Below, piece by piece: positions 33,785 to 42,484 of a DNA stretch of 64,000 bases. The notes under the pieces are model-generated. The model was not told the DNA's origin and made no database searches. It worked only from the letters and a program-made list of their open reading frames with translations. The position numbers and the translations under genes are program-made. The DNA comes from an uncultured Spirochaeta sp. Lineage in GTDB: Bacteria; Spirochaetota; Spirochaetia; DSM-27196; Alkalispirochaetaceae. Position 1 is the stretch's first letter; each line of letters opens with the position of its first letter. The DNA lies in the NCBI GenBank assembly GCA_913030605.1, contig CAJWEZ010000001.1, positions 1-64,000 on the forward strand, written 5' to 3'.

Positions 33785-35974
33785 CTATTTCCCCGTCAGT
33801 TCCTTGATCCGGAGAATCAGATCTCTCAGGTCCTGAGCCGACCGGGCCGCCATCCAGGACTCCTCAAAGGATGGATGGTTCACGATGAGCGCGAGCGTGG
33901 ACAGGACGACGAGATGGAAGTGGCGCTGGTCGATCGAGCCGGCCAGAAAGAACAGCGCGTGTACCTCCGGAGCCGCCTCGGTGAACGCCACACCGTGTTT
34001 GGATCGGACGATGAGCATCTCGAACTCGTTTTTCCCCGGCGTGACGATGTGGGGCAGTGCGAAAAAGGGTTTGAGCGCCGTGGAACTGGACTGCTCCCGG
34101 GCGATCAGTTTCTCGTACATCTCCTTCGTGCTCAGTCCATCGAAACTCTTCGCCATTCGTTTTGCGGCAAACCTGAACACCGGTTCCATCCTCGTGGACT
34201 TGTCGTAGTCGATGATCTCGCAGTTCGTCACCAGGGTTCGGAAGCGATCCTCCTCGAGGGCATCGTTTCCCGTGATGATCTGCTCGAGCTCCTTCTCGAG
34301 CGACGGGGACGACAGCTCCCGGGAGGTGACGCGCTCCACGAGCGAGAGCATATCCCGGTTGATCCGGGACGATTTCTGACTGAGCGCCATCGCCAGATTG
34401 ACGGTGTAACCGGAGTCGATGCCGTCCTCCACGGAATCGGGCCGAAACCGCTCCTCGAAGGCGTCGAAGAGCGCGTTCAGCTCGTCTTCCACCTCGTCGG
34501 TGATGCTGCCGGCGGCGCGCAGCGTCTCCAGTACGCCCTGTCCCTCGCTGTCGATGTAGTCAAACAGCTCGCGCTGGTAGTGTAGGAGCTTGGCCGTCGG
34601 GTATTTGTCGAGGCGGCCGGATACGCCGGCTTTCAGGATCAAGACCTGCTTGAGGACGTCGATCGGCGAGTACTGCGGTTGCTTGAGGATCTCGGTCAGC
34701 CGTTCGCCGCGGTCGAGTTGTTTCTTCGTCGCCGCATCCAGGTCGGAGGAGAACTGCATGAACGCCGCCAGCTCGCGGAACTGCGCAAGATCGATGCGCA
34801 GGGAACTTGCCGTCTGCTTCATCGCCTTGATCTGGGCGTCACCACCGACGCGGGATACGGAAATCCCCACGTTGATCGCCGGTCGGAGCCCGGAGTTGAA
34901 CAGGTCTGCCTCGAGGAAGATCTGGCCGTCGGTGATCGATATGGTGTTGGTAGGAATGTAGGCGGAGACGTCGCCCTCCTGCGTCTCGACGATCGGAAGG
35001 GCCGTCAGCGATCCCCCGCCTTCGGCGTCGCTCATCTTCGCGGCGCGTTCCAGGAGTCGGGAGTGCAGGTAGAAGATATCTCCCGGGTAGGCCTCCCGCC
35101 CGGGGGAGCGACGCATGAGCAGGGACAGTTCGCGGTACGCCTGGGAATGCTTGGTCAGGTCGTCGAACACGACCAGGGCGTGTTCTCCCCGATCCCGAAA
35201 GTACTCCGCCATGGCGGTCGCCGAATACGGCGCCAGGTACTGCAGCGCCGCGGGATCGGAGGCGGTGGCGGCGACGACTGTCGTATACTCCATCACCCCG
35301 AACCGTTTGAGCGTCTCGATCAGCTGCACGACCGACGAGCGCTTCTGCCCGATGGCCACGTAGAAGCAGCGCACCGGCCCGTCCTGTTGATCCTGCTTCT
35401 GGTTGATGATCGTATCGATGGCGATGGTGGTCTTGCCGGTGCGACGGTCGCCGATGATCAGTTCGCGTTGACCGCGTCCGATCGGGATCATGGCGTCGAT
35501 CGCCTTGATCCCCGTCTGAAGGGGCTGGACCACGTTCTGGCGGTCGATGATACCGGGGCCCTTGCGCTCAACCCGGGAGAACGTGTCGGCAGCTATGGGG
35601 CCCTGGGCATCGATCGGGTTCCCGAGCGGATCAACCACCCTGCCCAGGAGGCTCTCGCCCACCGGGACCTCTGCCACGCGGTTGGTTCTCCTGACCACAC
35701 AGCCTTCCCTGACCCGTTCGTAGTCCGAAAAAAGAATGATGCCGACCGTCTGTTCCTCGAGGTTCATGACCATACCGGTGACAGGCGTATCACCGGAGAC
35801 ATCAACTTCGACGAGCTCGCCGGACATAATGTTGTCGAGCCCCCAGACCTGGGCGATACCGTCGCCGGCCTGGATGACCCGACCGACCTCCATTTCGCCG
35901 GTTTCGGGTTCGAATCCGGATATTCGCTTTCTGAGGAGATCGAGGATCTCGTCAGGCTTGATTTCGTCTCTCAT
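33785..35974 (-). CDS. atpA: F-type ATP synthase alpha subunit fused to a C-terminal PTS EIIA type-2 domain
   Basis: A 729-residue protein, against about 505 for a normal alpha. Residues 1-510 are a complete alpha subunit: beta-barrel start [19 protein letters not shown], Walker [10 protein letters not shown] at 176-184, [20 protein letters not shown], the Arg-finger region with [15 protein letters not shown], and a helical C-terminal domain. Residues about 511-578 are a helical linker. Residues about 580-725 read as a PTS EIIA type-2 (PtsN/FruA IIA) domain: helix [15 protein letters not shown], then the phospho-acceptor motif ALPH with His642, and the second conserved His in [13 protein letters not shown]. 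The ORF is continuous, with no frameshift or internal stop. The domain would sit on the membrane-proximal side of F1, three copies per complex, near the shortened epsilon. A regulatory role through phosphorylation is inferred. Confidence 0.93.
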   Translation of the reverse strand: MRDEIKPDEILDLLRKRISGFEPETGEMEVGRVIQAGDGIAQVWGLDNIMSGELVEVDVSGDTPVTGMVMNLEEQTVGIILFSDYERVREGCVVRRTNRVAEVPVGESLLGRVVDPLGNPIDAQGPIAADTFSRVERKGPGIIDRQNVVQPLQTGIKAIDAMIPIGRGQRELIIGDRRTGKTTIAIDTIINQKQDQQDGPVRCFYVAIGQKRSSVVQLIETLKRFGVMEYTTVVAATASDPAALQYLAPYSATAMAEYFRDRGEHALVVFDDLTKHSQAYRELSLLMRRSPGREAYPGDIFYLHSRLLERAAKMSDAEGGGSLTALPIVETQEGDVSAYIPTNTISITDGQIFLEADLFNSGLRPAINVGISVSRVGGDAQIKAMKQTASSLRIDLAQFRELAAFMQFSSDLDAATKKQLDRGERLTEILKQPQYSPIDVLKQVLILKAGVSGRLDKYPTAKLLHYQRELFDYIDSEGQGVLETLRAAGSITDEVEDELNALFDAFEERFRPDSVEDGIDSGYTVNLAMALSQKSSRINRDMLSLVERVTSRELSSPSLEKELEQIITGNDALEEDRFRTLVTNCEIIDYDKSTRMEPVFRFAAKRMAKSFDGLSTKEMYEKLIAREQSSSTALKPFFALPHIVTPGKNEFEMLIVRSKHGVAFTEAAPEVHALFFLAGSIDQRHFHLVVLSTLALIVNHPSFEESWMAARSAQDLRDLILRIKELTGK

Positions 35975-35990
35975 AACACACCCTGCGGCT

Positions 35991-36536
35991 TCACGCCGTC
36001 TCGATCCACGCGCGCATGCGCTTCAACCTGAATGCAGCCGACAGATCGATCAATCGGGAATCCCAGCTGATCCGCACGCCTCCGAGAATCTCCGGCGTCA
36101 CGGCCGTCTCCATCCGCACGCGCTTTCCGGTCCGTCGTTCCATCGACGCCCGCACCTGTTCGACGATCTCCGAAGCAGGCTCCCGCGCGGTTTCCAGGAG
36201 CACACGGACCGTTCCCTCGGACCGATCGCTCACCGTACGATACGCCGCCGGCAGGAACGGAAGAATGCCGATGCGTCCGTTGCGTATCGCCACGGCCACC
36301 GTCCTGCCGGTCAGGTCGCCCAGATAGGGGAGCAGGGCAATCTCCGCGAACTCACGTTCGGACGCGCTGCTGTCCCGTTTCCGCTGCCGCAGACAGTAGC
36401 GCCGCAGCTCCGGAATCTCCGAGAACAGGCGCCGCAGGACCGCCATGTCTTCGACCACCTGGTCCGAACGGTCTTGCTCCCGGGCGAGGTCGTACAGCGC
36501 GCGAGCGTAGCGGAACGCAACTCCGGTATCGATCAT
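35991..36536 (-). CDS. atpH: F-type ATP synthase delta (OSCP) subunit
   Basis: A 181-residue subunit of normal length. The N-terminal helical domain starts with the family pattern [19 protein letters not shown]. The C-terminal part has [21 protein letters not shown], matching the conserved I-GG-R-I-D-LID-S signature. It joins the peripheral stalk to the top of alpha. It overlaps the b subunit gene and precedes alpha by 16 bases. Confidence 0.93.
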   Translation of the reverse strand: MIDTGVAFRYARALYDLAREQDRSDQVVEDMAVLRRLFSEIPELRRYCLRQRKRDSSASEREFAEIALLPYLGDLTGRTVAVAIRNGRIGILPFLPAAYRTVSDRSEGTVRVLLETAREPASEIVEQVRASMERRTGKRVRMETAVTPEILGGVRISWDSRLIDLSAAFRLKRMRAWIETA

Positions 36537-37015
36537 AGGTTTTTGACGAGCTCCCGGACCCAGTCGCGGTCATCCTCAGAGGTGAACGACCGGCCGATGA
36601 CCTGTTCGGAGGTCGCGCAGACGAGCTCCGCGATCTCTGCGCGTATCGCTTCCACCGCCTGCGTCCGTTCCTCATCGATGCGCGCTACCGCCCGGGCATG
36701 AAGCTCCTGGACTTCCGCGTCAGCCTGTTCCAGCAGTTTCCGCCGGAGTTCCTCGGCTTCGGCCCTGGTTCGACGTAGAATCTCGTCGCCTTCCTCCCGA
36801 GACCGTCGCAGAATTTCCGTGTGTTCCCGCTCAATATCGGCGAGACGCTGTTCCACCCTGTCGGCGTTGTCGACGGCCTCCCGGATCTTCTTTTCCCGGG
36901 CGTCGATGGAATCGAACAGGCCGGGAAACACGAACTTTCCGAGCAGCACGAGCAGGACTCCAAACGTTATCCAGGTCCAGAGGATCAGTCCGGGGTCCAG
37001 TTTGAATAGATCCAA
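36533..37015 (-). CDS. atpF: F-type ATP synthase b subunit
   Basis: A 160-residue stator protein: one N-terminal membrane helix (LILWTWITFGVLLVLLGKF) and then a long, charged coiled coil (IREAVDNADRVEQRLADIE onward to residue 140). It dimerises and links subunit a to delta and alpha. Its end overlaps the delta start by ATGA-type spacing. Confidence 0.93.
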   Translation of the reverse strand: MDLFKLDPGLILWTWITFGVLLVLLGKFVFPGLFDSIDAREKKIREAVDNADRVEQRLADIEREHTEILRRSREEGDEILRRTRAEAEELRRKLLEQADAEVQELHARAVARIDEERTQAVEAIRAEIAELVCATSEQVIGRSFTSEDDRDWVRELVKNL

Positions 37016-37036
37016 AAGAATCCCCCTCGCTCGCCG

Positions 37037-37267
37037 TCACCCTGAGAAGATCACCAGCAAGGCGATGATCGCGCTGAAGAACGCCAGTCCTTCGATCAGC
37101 GCCGCCATCAGAATCATGTTGGTGCGGATGTCTTTCTTTTCCTCAGGCTGTCGGGCGATCGCTTCCATCGCCTTCGCGCCGATCAGTCCAATTCCGATAC
37201 CACCGCCGGCCGCGCCGATACCGGCACCGATCACTGCGATGGCATGGGAAAGCATCGTCAAATCCAT
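37037..37267 (-). CDS. atpE: F-type ATP synthase c subunit, proton-type
   Basis: A 76-residue hairpin protein from the ATG at 37267 (AAGGAG upstream); the track start at 37321 is too early. Two membrane helices flank the polar loop ARQPEEKK. The ion-binding carboxylate is Glu59 in MAALIEGLAFFS. The Gln and Ser found in Na-binding c-rings are Ile and Gly here (GIGIGLIGAK, IEGLA), so the ring should translocate protons rather than sodium. Helix 1 has the Gly-rich packing motif GAAGGGIGIG. Confidence 0.94.
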   Translation of the reverse strand: MDLTMLSHAIAVIGAGIGAAGGGIGIGLIGAKAMEAIARQPEEKKDIRTNMILMAALIEGLAFFSAIIALLVIFSG

Positions 37268-37286
37268 AGACTCTCCTTCATAGCGG

Positions 37287-38126
37287 TCATTCTTCCCCGT
37301 GGACGCTGCTCGCCTGGGCAATGAAGATGCAGCTGAGCAGTGTAAACACGAGGGCCTGAATCAGGGCCACCAGTACTTCCAAAAGATATGTGAACAACGC
37401 GAACGGAATGGACACGACCGCGAAGAACGGGCTGAGTACGAAAATCAGAGCGATGAACGACAGGATGGCCAGGTGGCCCGCGAACATGTTCGCGAAAATC
37501 CGCAGCGAGAGAACGATCGCCTTGATAAAGAACCCGAGAAACTCGAGGAGGGCCACGAAGAGCCCGATCGGGAGTGCCGTGTCCTCGGGATAGAAGTTTC
37601 GAAAGAACCGGCCAATCCCGATCTCCCTGATCCCGACCACAATCATGAGTGCGAACACCATGAGCGCCATGGCGGAGGTCACGTTGATATTTCCCGTGGC
37701 CGTTTTGAACGCAGGAATCAGGCCGAGGAAATTCACGACGAGGAGGAACAGAAACAACGTCGAAAAGAACGAAAGCCACCGGCGGCCGCGCTCGGGCCCC
37801 ATAATCGGGTACACGATGTCGTCGCGGACGAAGAGCAGTACCGATTCCAGGGCGATCGCCGTTTTCCTGGGTCGCACCGTCGGTGTGCGAAACACGATCG
37901 CGTAAACGGTGTAGATCAGTACGACCGAAAGAATCAGCATGAACTGGTGCACCGTCATCCCCGCGGGGAGGTTGATCACGGGGAGAAAGGGAAACAGCTC
38001 GATCGTGCGGCCGTTCTCAATGTGCGAAAAGAGGGCGTCGGAGATACTGGATTCGTGCGCCTGGGCAAACAGGACGCGGGGTGCGGCGAGGAACAGGATG
38101 AGAAAAACGGATGTCCTAGGCTTCAT
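37287..38126 (-). CDS. atpB: F-type ATP synthase a subunit
   Basis: A 279-residue membrane protein with five to six helices. The essential Arg of the proton half-channel is in VLSLRIFANMFAGH near residue 205, and the partner helix FTLLSCIFIAQA lies near the C terminus. The N terminus looks like a cleavable signal (FLILFLAAPRVLFA), as in several bacterial a subunits. It is the first gene of the operon; no atpI or uncI is found upstream. Confidence 0.92.
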   Translation of the reverse strand: MKPRTSVFLILFLAAPRVLFAQAHESSISDALFSHIENGRTIELFPFLPVINLPAGMTVHQFMLILSVVLIYTVYAIVFRTPTVRPRKTAIALESVLLFVRDDIVYPIMGPERGRRWLSFFSTLFLFLLVVNFLGLIPAFKTATGNINVTSAMALMVFALMIVVGIREIGIGRFFRNFYPEDTALPIGLFVALLEFLGFFIKAIVLSLRIFANMFAGHLAILSFIALIFVLSPFFAVVSIPFALFTYLLEVLVALIQALVFTLLSCIFIAQASSVHGEE

Positions 38127-38235
38127 GCGGCATGACCAGACTCATCGCACCGAAAATCTTAGTACAATCGGCAACCCGTGTACACACAACGTGACGAACT
38201 CGAACGCGGAGCGCGCGGTGTGATAGCCTTCCGGC

Positions 38236-38967
38236 ATGGACACGCGCCGCTCAACCCCCGTCAGACACAATACCATTCCTCCGGAAGCCTGCTCGACGGA
38301 CCTGCGCCGCCGACTGCTCCGTGAGAGCCCCTTTTTTGCGGACCTCACGGGAGGAGATATCGACCGCGTCAACGCGCGGTTCAACGACGTCGGCTACGAG
38401 CCCGGACGGGCGATCATCAGGGAAGGAGATCCGGCGACGCGATTGGGTATCGTCGCCGCCGGCGTGGTGAAGCTGTTCAACTACGGTGACAGCGGCAACC
38501 TCGTCCTCATTGACGTTCTGGGACCGGGGGACCATTTCGGATCGATCGCCGGTTTCGGCCCCGATACGTACCAGGAATCGGCGCAGGCCAGCGATCTCGT
38601 GTGCGCGCTCCAGATCGACGCATCGGTCTTCCGTACCCTGCTGGAGACGATTCCCGCGATCGCGGTTCGTGCCGTAGAGGTTCTGTCCAACCGACTCCGC
38701 CTGTCGCACGAGCTGGTCCGGCAGCTTGGGGCTCACAACGCCGAGTCGCGGGTGGCCTACGTCCTGAAGCGCCTCGCCACCCGGTTCGGGAGGTCCTGGG
38801 AGCACATGACGCTGATCGACGTGTCTCTCAGCCGGGAGGAAATCGCCGCGATGGCGGGGATTCAGACCGAGACGTGCAGCCGCATCCTCAGCGCCATGCG
38901 GCGCGACGGGATTGTGGAGGCGGGGCGCGGCTGGGTGGCCGTGCGGGATCCTGCGCGGCTGGAATAG
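38236..38967 (+). CDS. Crp/Fnr-family transcription regulator (FNR/DNR-like recognition helix)
   Basis: A 243-residue regulator. Residues about 25-140 form a cyclic-nucleotide-binding-fold sensor (FFADLTGGDIDRV, EGDPATRLGIVAAGVVKLF). Residues about 165-235 form a winged helix with VSLSREEIAAMAGIQTETCSRIL. The ETCSR recognition helix carries the Glu, Ser and Arg used by FNR to read TTGAT. The FNR cluster cysteines are not present: only two Cys occur before the DNA-binding domain. It may therefore be DNR-like, sensing NO, heme or another effector. It is divergent from the ATP synthase operon and precedes an FNR-like box in front of a metal ATPase pair. Confidence 0.85.
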   Translation: MDTRRSTPVRHNTIPPEACSTDLRRRLLRESPFFADLTGGDIDRVNARFNDVGYEPGRAIIREGDPATRLGIVAAGVVKLFNYGDSGNLVLIDVLGPGDHFGSIAGFGPDTYQESAQASDLVCALQIDASVFRTLLETIPAIAVRAVEVLSNRLRLSHELVRQLGAHNAESRVAYVLKRLATRFGRSWEHMTLIDVSLSREEIAAMAGIQTETCSRILSAMRRDGIVEAGRGWVAVRDPARLE

Positions 38968-39007
38968 CCCCTTCGAACCACAGGTCCGGCGATTCGCCTG
39001 CGCTTGT

Positions 39008-39049
39008 TTGACGCAGATCATGGTTGGCGTTCTCCCCGCCCGCTATCGT
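39008..39049 (+). promoter_or_regulatory. FNR/DNR-like box and -10 before the HMA/P-type ATPase pair
   Basis: TTGAC-GCAG-ATCAT (39008-39021) matches the FNR consensus TTGAT-N4-ATCAA at 8 of 10 positions. A TATCGT -10 lies at 39044-39049, placing the box centre about 41.5 bp before the predicted start, the standard class II activation position. No good -35 is present, as expected for an activated promoter. The adjacent regulator has the matching recognition helix. Confidence 0.5.
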
Positions 39050-39079
39050 TTCCCCATCAGATTCGATAGGAGGAACACC

Positions 39080-39295
39080 ATGAACACAACACTGAGAAGC
39101 CAGGAACTCTCGTGCCCCTCGTGCGTCGCCAAAATCGAGAAGTCACTCACAGCACTCGATGGTGTCACCGAGGCCCGCGTTCACTTCACCACCGGCAGGA
39201 TCGTCGTTGAGCACGACCCGGACCTGACCGACCGGACGGAACTGGTCGCCGCGGTCCGCCGTGCCGGCTACGAGTCGAGGGTGGTCCAGCGATGA
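39080..39295 (+). CDS. Heavy-metal-associated (HMA) domain protein, CopZ-like chaperone
   Basis: A 71-residue protein preceded by AGGAGG. It is a single ferredoxin-like HMA domain with the metal site LSCPSCVAKI (C-x2-C) near residues 11-14 and the closing AVRRAGYES motif. It probably delivers a soft metal ion to the P-type ATPase whose start codon overlaps its stop (ATGA). The metal is not determined by this sequence. Confidence 0.85.
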   Translation: MNTTLRSQELSCPSCVAKIEKSLTALDGVTEARVHFTTGRIVVEHDPDLTDRTELVAAVRRAGYESRVVQR

Positions 39296-41271
39296 GCACT
39301 GCAGGAGCACACGCCGCACGCTCAGCACGTTCGGTATTCACAGCACTCTCCGCACTCAGCGTGCGGGGGAGGGCCTCGGTGGTCACCGCCGGCGCCTTCA
39401 TCGGCGGGGGGCTGATCGCGCGCCTCGCAGCTCCCGGGCTCGTTGCCGCCGATGCGCTGATGATCGCAGCGGCCGTCGTGGCCGGGCTGCCGATCGCCCT
39501 GACCGCGGTCCGCGCACTCCGGACGGGCACCGTCGGTATCGAGGCCCTTGTCACGATCGCCGCGGTTGGCGCCGTACTGATCGGCAACTACTGGGAGGCC
39601 GCCGCCGTCACGTTTCTGTTCGACCTTGGCGGCTACCTGGAGGCGCGGACGATGGCTCGCACGCGTCGCGTCATCGGCGAGCTCCTGGATCTGACGCCTC
39701 CCACCGCGATCGTCCTGCGCGGCGAGAGGCGGGAGACGGTCCCGGCGGAAGAGGTTGCGTTGGGTGATGCGGTTGTGGTGAAGCCGGGATCGAGGGTGCC
39801 GGTGGACGGCACGGTGACCGCCGGCTCCTCCCGGGTGGACGAGAGCGCGATCACCGGAGAGCCGATGCCTCAGGGCAAGGTTCCGGGTTCCCGGGTTTTC
39901 GCCGGGACCGTCAACCAGAACGCCGTGCTGACGATCCGGACGACCAGAGTCGCCGGCGACACGACGCTTGCGCGCATCGTGGAACGGGTGGAGGACGCAC
40001 AGGAAACAAAGGCTCCAACCCAGCGGTTCATCGAGCGGTTTGCACGGTGGTACACACCGTCGATCGTCGTCCTCGCCGTGGGGGCCATTGTGGTCACTGG
40101 GGATGTCGAACTGGCGTTGACGGTTCTGGTCATCGGGTGCCCCGGCGCGCTGGTCATATCCACACCGGTTTCCATCGTTGCGGGAATCGGCGGGGCCGCC
40201 CGCGAAGGCATCCTCATGAAGGGAGGCAGCTATCTGGAGCGCAGCGGACGAATCACCGCGGTGGCCCTGGACAAGACCGGTACGCTGACCCGCGGCCGTC
40301 CGGCGGTCACCAACGTGACATGGGCCCCCTCCACCGCACCGACGCCCGTCGGGCACCGGGTGGACCCGCTGCGTATGGCGGCGATCGCCGAGGCCGGGTC
40401 AGACCATCCGATCGGCGGGTGCGATCGTGCGGGCGGCCCGGGGGCGACCGCGGCTGCGACCGCCGCGGCGACCGCCCCGGCCGTGACTGTGCCGCCGCCG
40501 TCGTATGTGCCCCCGCCGGTGGCGGAGGAGATGGAAGATCTCCCCGGGCTCGGTGTCAGCGCGGTGTACCGCGGACAGCGCATTCTTGTCGGCAGGCCAG
40601 CGCTCCTGGAGCGGCGTGGCGTGGCGATCGATGGAGATGCCGCGCCGGCAGACCCGTCCGGCACGACGGTGCACGTGGCGGTCGACGGCGTCCACGTGGG
40701 CGCGATGACCGTCGCAGATCCGATCCGTACCGACGGCGCAGACGCGATTGCGATGCTGCGACGGGCGGGTGTCAGCCGGATCGTGATGCTCACCGGAGAC
40801 ACCCGGGCGGCGGCCGAATCGGTTGCGGACGCCGTCGGGATAGACGAGGTCCACGCCGAACTCATGCCGGAGGAAAAACTCGAGCACATCGCCGCGCTGC
40901 AGGGGCAGGGACACGTTACCGCCATGATCGGCGACGGCATCAACGACGCGCCGGCACTGGCGACCGCCGACATCGGAATAGCCGTTGGCGCCGGCGGCAC
41001 CGATGTGGCGATCGAGACGGCGGATATCGCGCTCCTGCGGGACGACCTGATTCTGGCGGCCCGGGCGATCGACCGATCGCACCGGACGCTGGCGAACATC
41101 CGGCAGAACGTCGTGGTGGCGCTCATAACGGTGGGGGTGTTGCTGGTCGGCGTGATGACCTCACGCGTTCACATGGCCGGCGGCATGCTGATCCACGAAG
41201 CCTCGGTGCTGGCGGTGATCCTCAACGGCACGCGGCTGCTCGGCGGTCGCGATGCGCCCTCGTCGGTCTAA
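39292..41271 (+). CDS. P1B-type heavy-metal ATPase with CPG membrane motif
   Basis: A 659-residue pump with the P-type set: TGEPMPQGK actuator loop, DKTGTLTRG phosphorylation site, HP motif in SDHPIG, and MIGDGINDAPAL hinge. The ion-site motif in helix 6 is GCPGALVIS, so CPG replaces the usual CPC or SPC. CPG variants exist in the family, but their substrate is not well assigned. An Ala/Pro-rich low-complexity insert (GATAAATAAATAPAV and PPPSYVPPP) interrupts the N domain after the HP motif. No HMA domain is fused; the small HMA protein upstream supplies it. Likely exports Zn, Cd, Fe or a related ion. Confidence 0.85.
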   Translation: MSTAGAHAARSARSVFTALSALSVRGRASVVTAGAFIGGGLIARLAAPGLVAADALMIAAAVVAGLPIALTAVRALRTGTVGIEALVTIAAVGAVLIGNYWEAAAVTFLFDLGGYLEARTMARTRRVIGELLDLTPPTAIVLRGERRETVPAEEVALGDAVVVKPGSRVPVDGTVTAGSSRVDESAITGEPMPQGKVPGSRVFAGTVNQNAVLTIRTTRVAGDTTLARIVERVEDAQETKAPTQRFIERFARWYTPSIVVLAVGAIVVTGDVELALTVLVIGCPGALVISTPVSIVAGIGGAAREGILMKGGSYLERSGRITAVALDKTGTLTRGRPAVTNVTWAPSTAPTPVGHRVDPLRMAAIAEAGSDHPIGGCDRAGGPGATAAATAAATAPAVTVPPPSYVPPPVAEEMEDLPGLGVSAVYRGQRILVGRPALLERRGVAIDGDAAPADPSGTTVHVAVDGVHVGAMTVADPIRTDGADAIAMLRRAGVSRIVMLTGDTRAAAESVADAVGIDEVHAELMPEEKLEHIAALQGQGHVTAMIGDGINDAPALATADIGIAVGAGGTDVAIETADIALLRDDLILAARAIDRSHRTLANIRQNVVVALITVGVLLVGVMTSRVHMAGGMLIHEASVLAVILNGTRLLGGRDAPSSV

Positions 41272-42350
41272 AACAGCGCCGGATTGGTGGGAACGAAGCG
41301 AACCTCACGGTCTCGCCGCGACCACACACCGTCCGTGCCGATCGGAGCGACGACCGTCACCGACTCGCCGTGTACCTCGAGTTGCAGGAGCTCTCGCCGG
41401 CCGTCCAGGAACGAACTGCCGGTGACGCGGCCAACGATCCCCCCGTCCGCCACGAGCCGTGTCTCCTCGGGACGAAAGCACAGGTGCCGTTGACCCGTGC
41501 CGGGGCCCGCACCGTCCAGCGGCGTTCCAGGGGGTAGGGGCGATCCGGCGGGTGGCACGGGCAGGTCGTAGGGCTGCAGGCGGCCCGTGTCCACATCCAC
41601 GTCCACAGCCAGCGCGTTGAGTCCCAGGGGCGAAAGCATCTCCATCGTCACGCGGTGGCGGGGATGGGCGTACACCTCGCCGGCGGGCCCCTGCTCCACG
41701 AGTTCCCCGCGGTCGGTCACCGCGATTGAGTCGCCCATGGAGAGCGCGTCCTCCGGGTCCGTGAGCGCGACCACCGTGGTCTTTCCAAACGACCGTACCA
41801 GTTCCCGCAGAAACACGCGCATGTGCTTCCGGATGAAGGAATCCATCTGGCTCATCGGTTCGTCCAGAATCAGCAGATCAAACAGATGTGCGCGTTCGCG
41901 ACCGATCGCCGCCAGCTGTTTGATTCCCTCGGGAAGCTGATCCACGTCACGGGGCAGATAGTCCGCCGCGATTCCGAGTTCGTCGGCGATCTCTGAGACG
42001 CGGCGACCGATGTCCGATCGGTCCAGGTTGCGCATGCGCATCGGAAACTCGATGTTCCCGCCGGTGGTCAGGTTGGGGAACAGGGCGTAGGTCTGGAACA
42101 CGTACCCGATCCGTCGCTCGGCGGGTTCGCGGAAGCGCAGATCTTCTCCGCCGAACCGGATGGCTCCACCTTCGGCGGACTGGAACCCGGCGATCGTCCG
42201 CAACAGAGTCGACTTGCCCGAACCCGAAGGCCCCAGCACTGCCAACGTCGTACCCGGCGGAACCGACAGACTCATCGGGCCCAGGCGGAACGTTCCGACC
42301 GTCGCGGCGATCTGGTCGAGGTCAAGTGCGGAGCTGACAGTCGCGATCAT
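41268..42350 (-). CDS. Orphan MalK/UgpC-like ABC ATPase with degenerate catalytic motifs
   Basis: A 360-residue protein from the ATG at 42350. The ABC domain has intact Walker A (GPSGSGKSTLL), Q-loop and Walker B (DLLILDEPMSQMD). The signature LSGGQ reads LPEGIKQ, and the switch His is replaced by Thr (VVALTDPEDAL where V-T-H-D is expected). The C-terminal ~130 residues form a TOBE/MalK-type regulatory region (HLCFRPEETRLVADGG). No permease or binding protein adjoins it, so it may energise a transporter encoded elsewhere or be regulatory. It overlaps the end of the convergent P-type ATPase by 4 bases. Confidence 0.75.
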   Translation of the reverse strand: MIATVSSALDLDQIAATVGTFRLGPMSLSVPPGTTLAVLGPSGSGKSTLLRTIAGFQSAEGGAIRFGGEDLRFREPAERRIGYVFQTYALFPNLTTGGNIEFPMRMRNLDRSDIGRRVSEIADELGIAADYLPRDVDQLPEGIKQLAAIGRERAHLFDLLILDEPMSQMDSFIRKHMRVFLRELVRSFGKTTVVALTDPEDALSMGDSIAVTDRGELVEQGPAGEVYAHPRHRVTMEMLSPLGLNALAVDVDVDTGRLQPYDLPVPPAGSPLPPGTPLDGAGPGTGQRHLCFRPEETRLVADGGIVGRVTGSSFLDGRRELLQLEVHGESVTVVAPIGTDGVWSRRDREVRFVPTNPALF

Positions 42351-42484
42351 GTTCGTATCCCATCGCCTTCCGGATCCCCACCGTACCAACCGGGACCCGC
42401 ACCGATGCCGCACAGCGCCTTGGGCGTGCACGGCCTATCTGAATATCTGAATTCTATTGTCAACCCGCGGGGGATGGTTGTCTA

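Noticed and set aside
35900-35925. GGTTCGAATCC-like tRNA T-arm
   Set aside because: Lies in frame inside the conserved N-terminal coding region of the ATP synthase alpha subunit and has no tRNA body around it.
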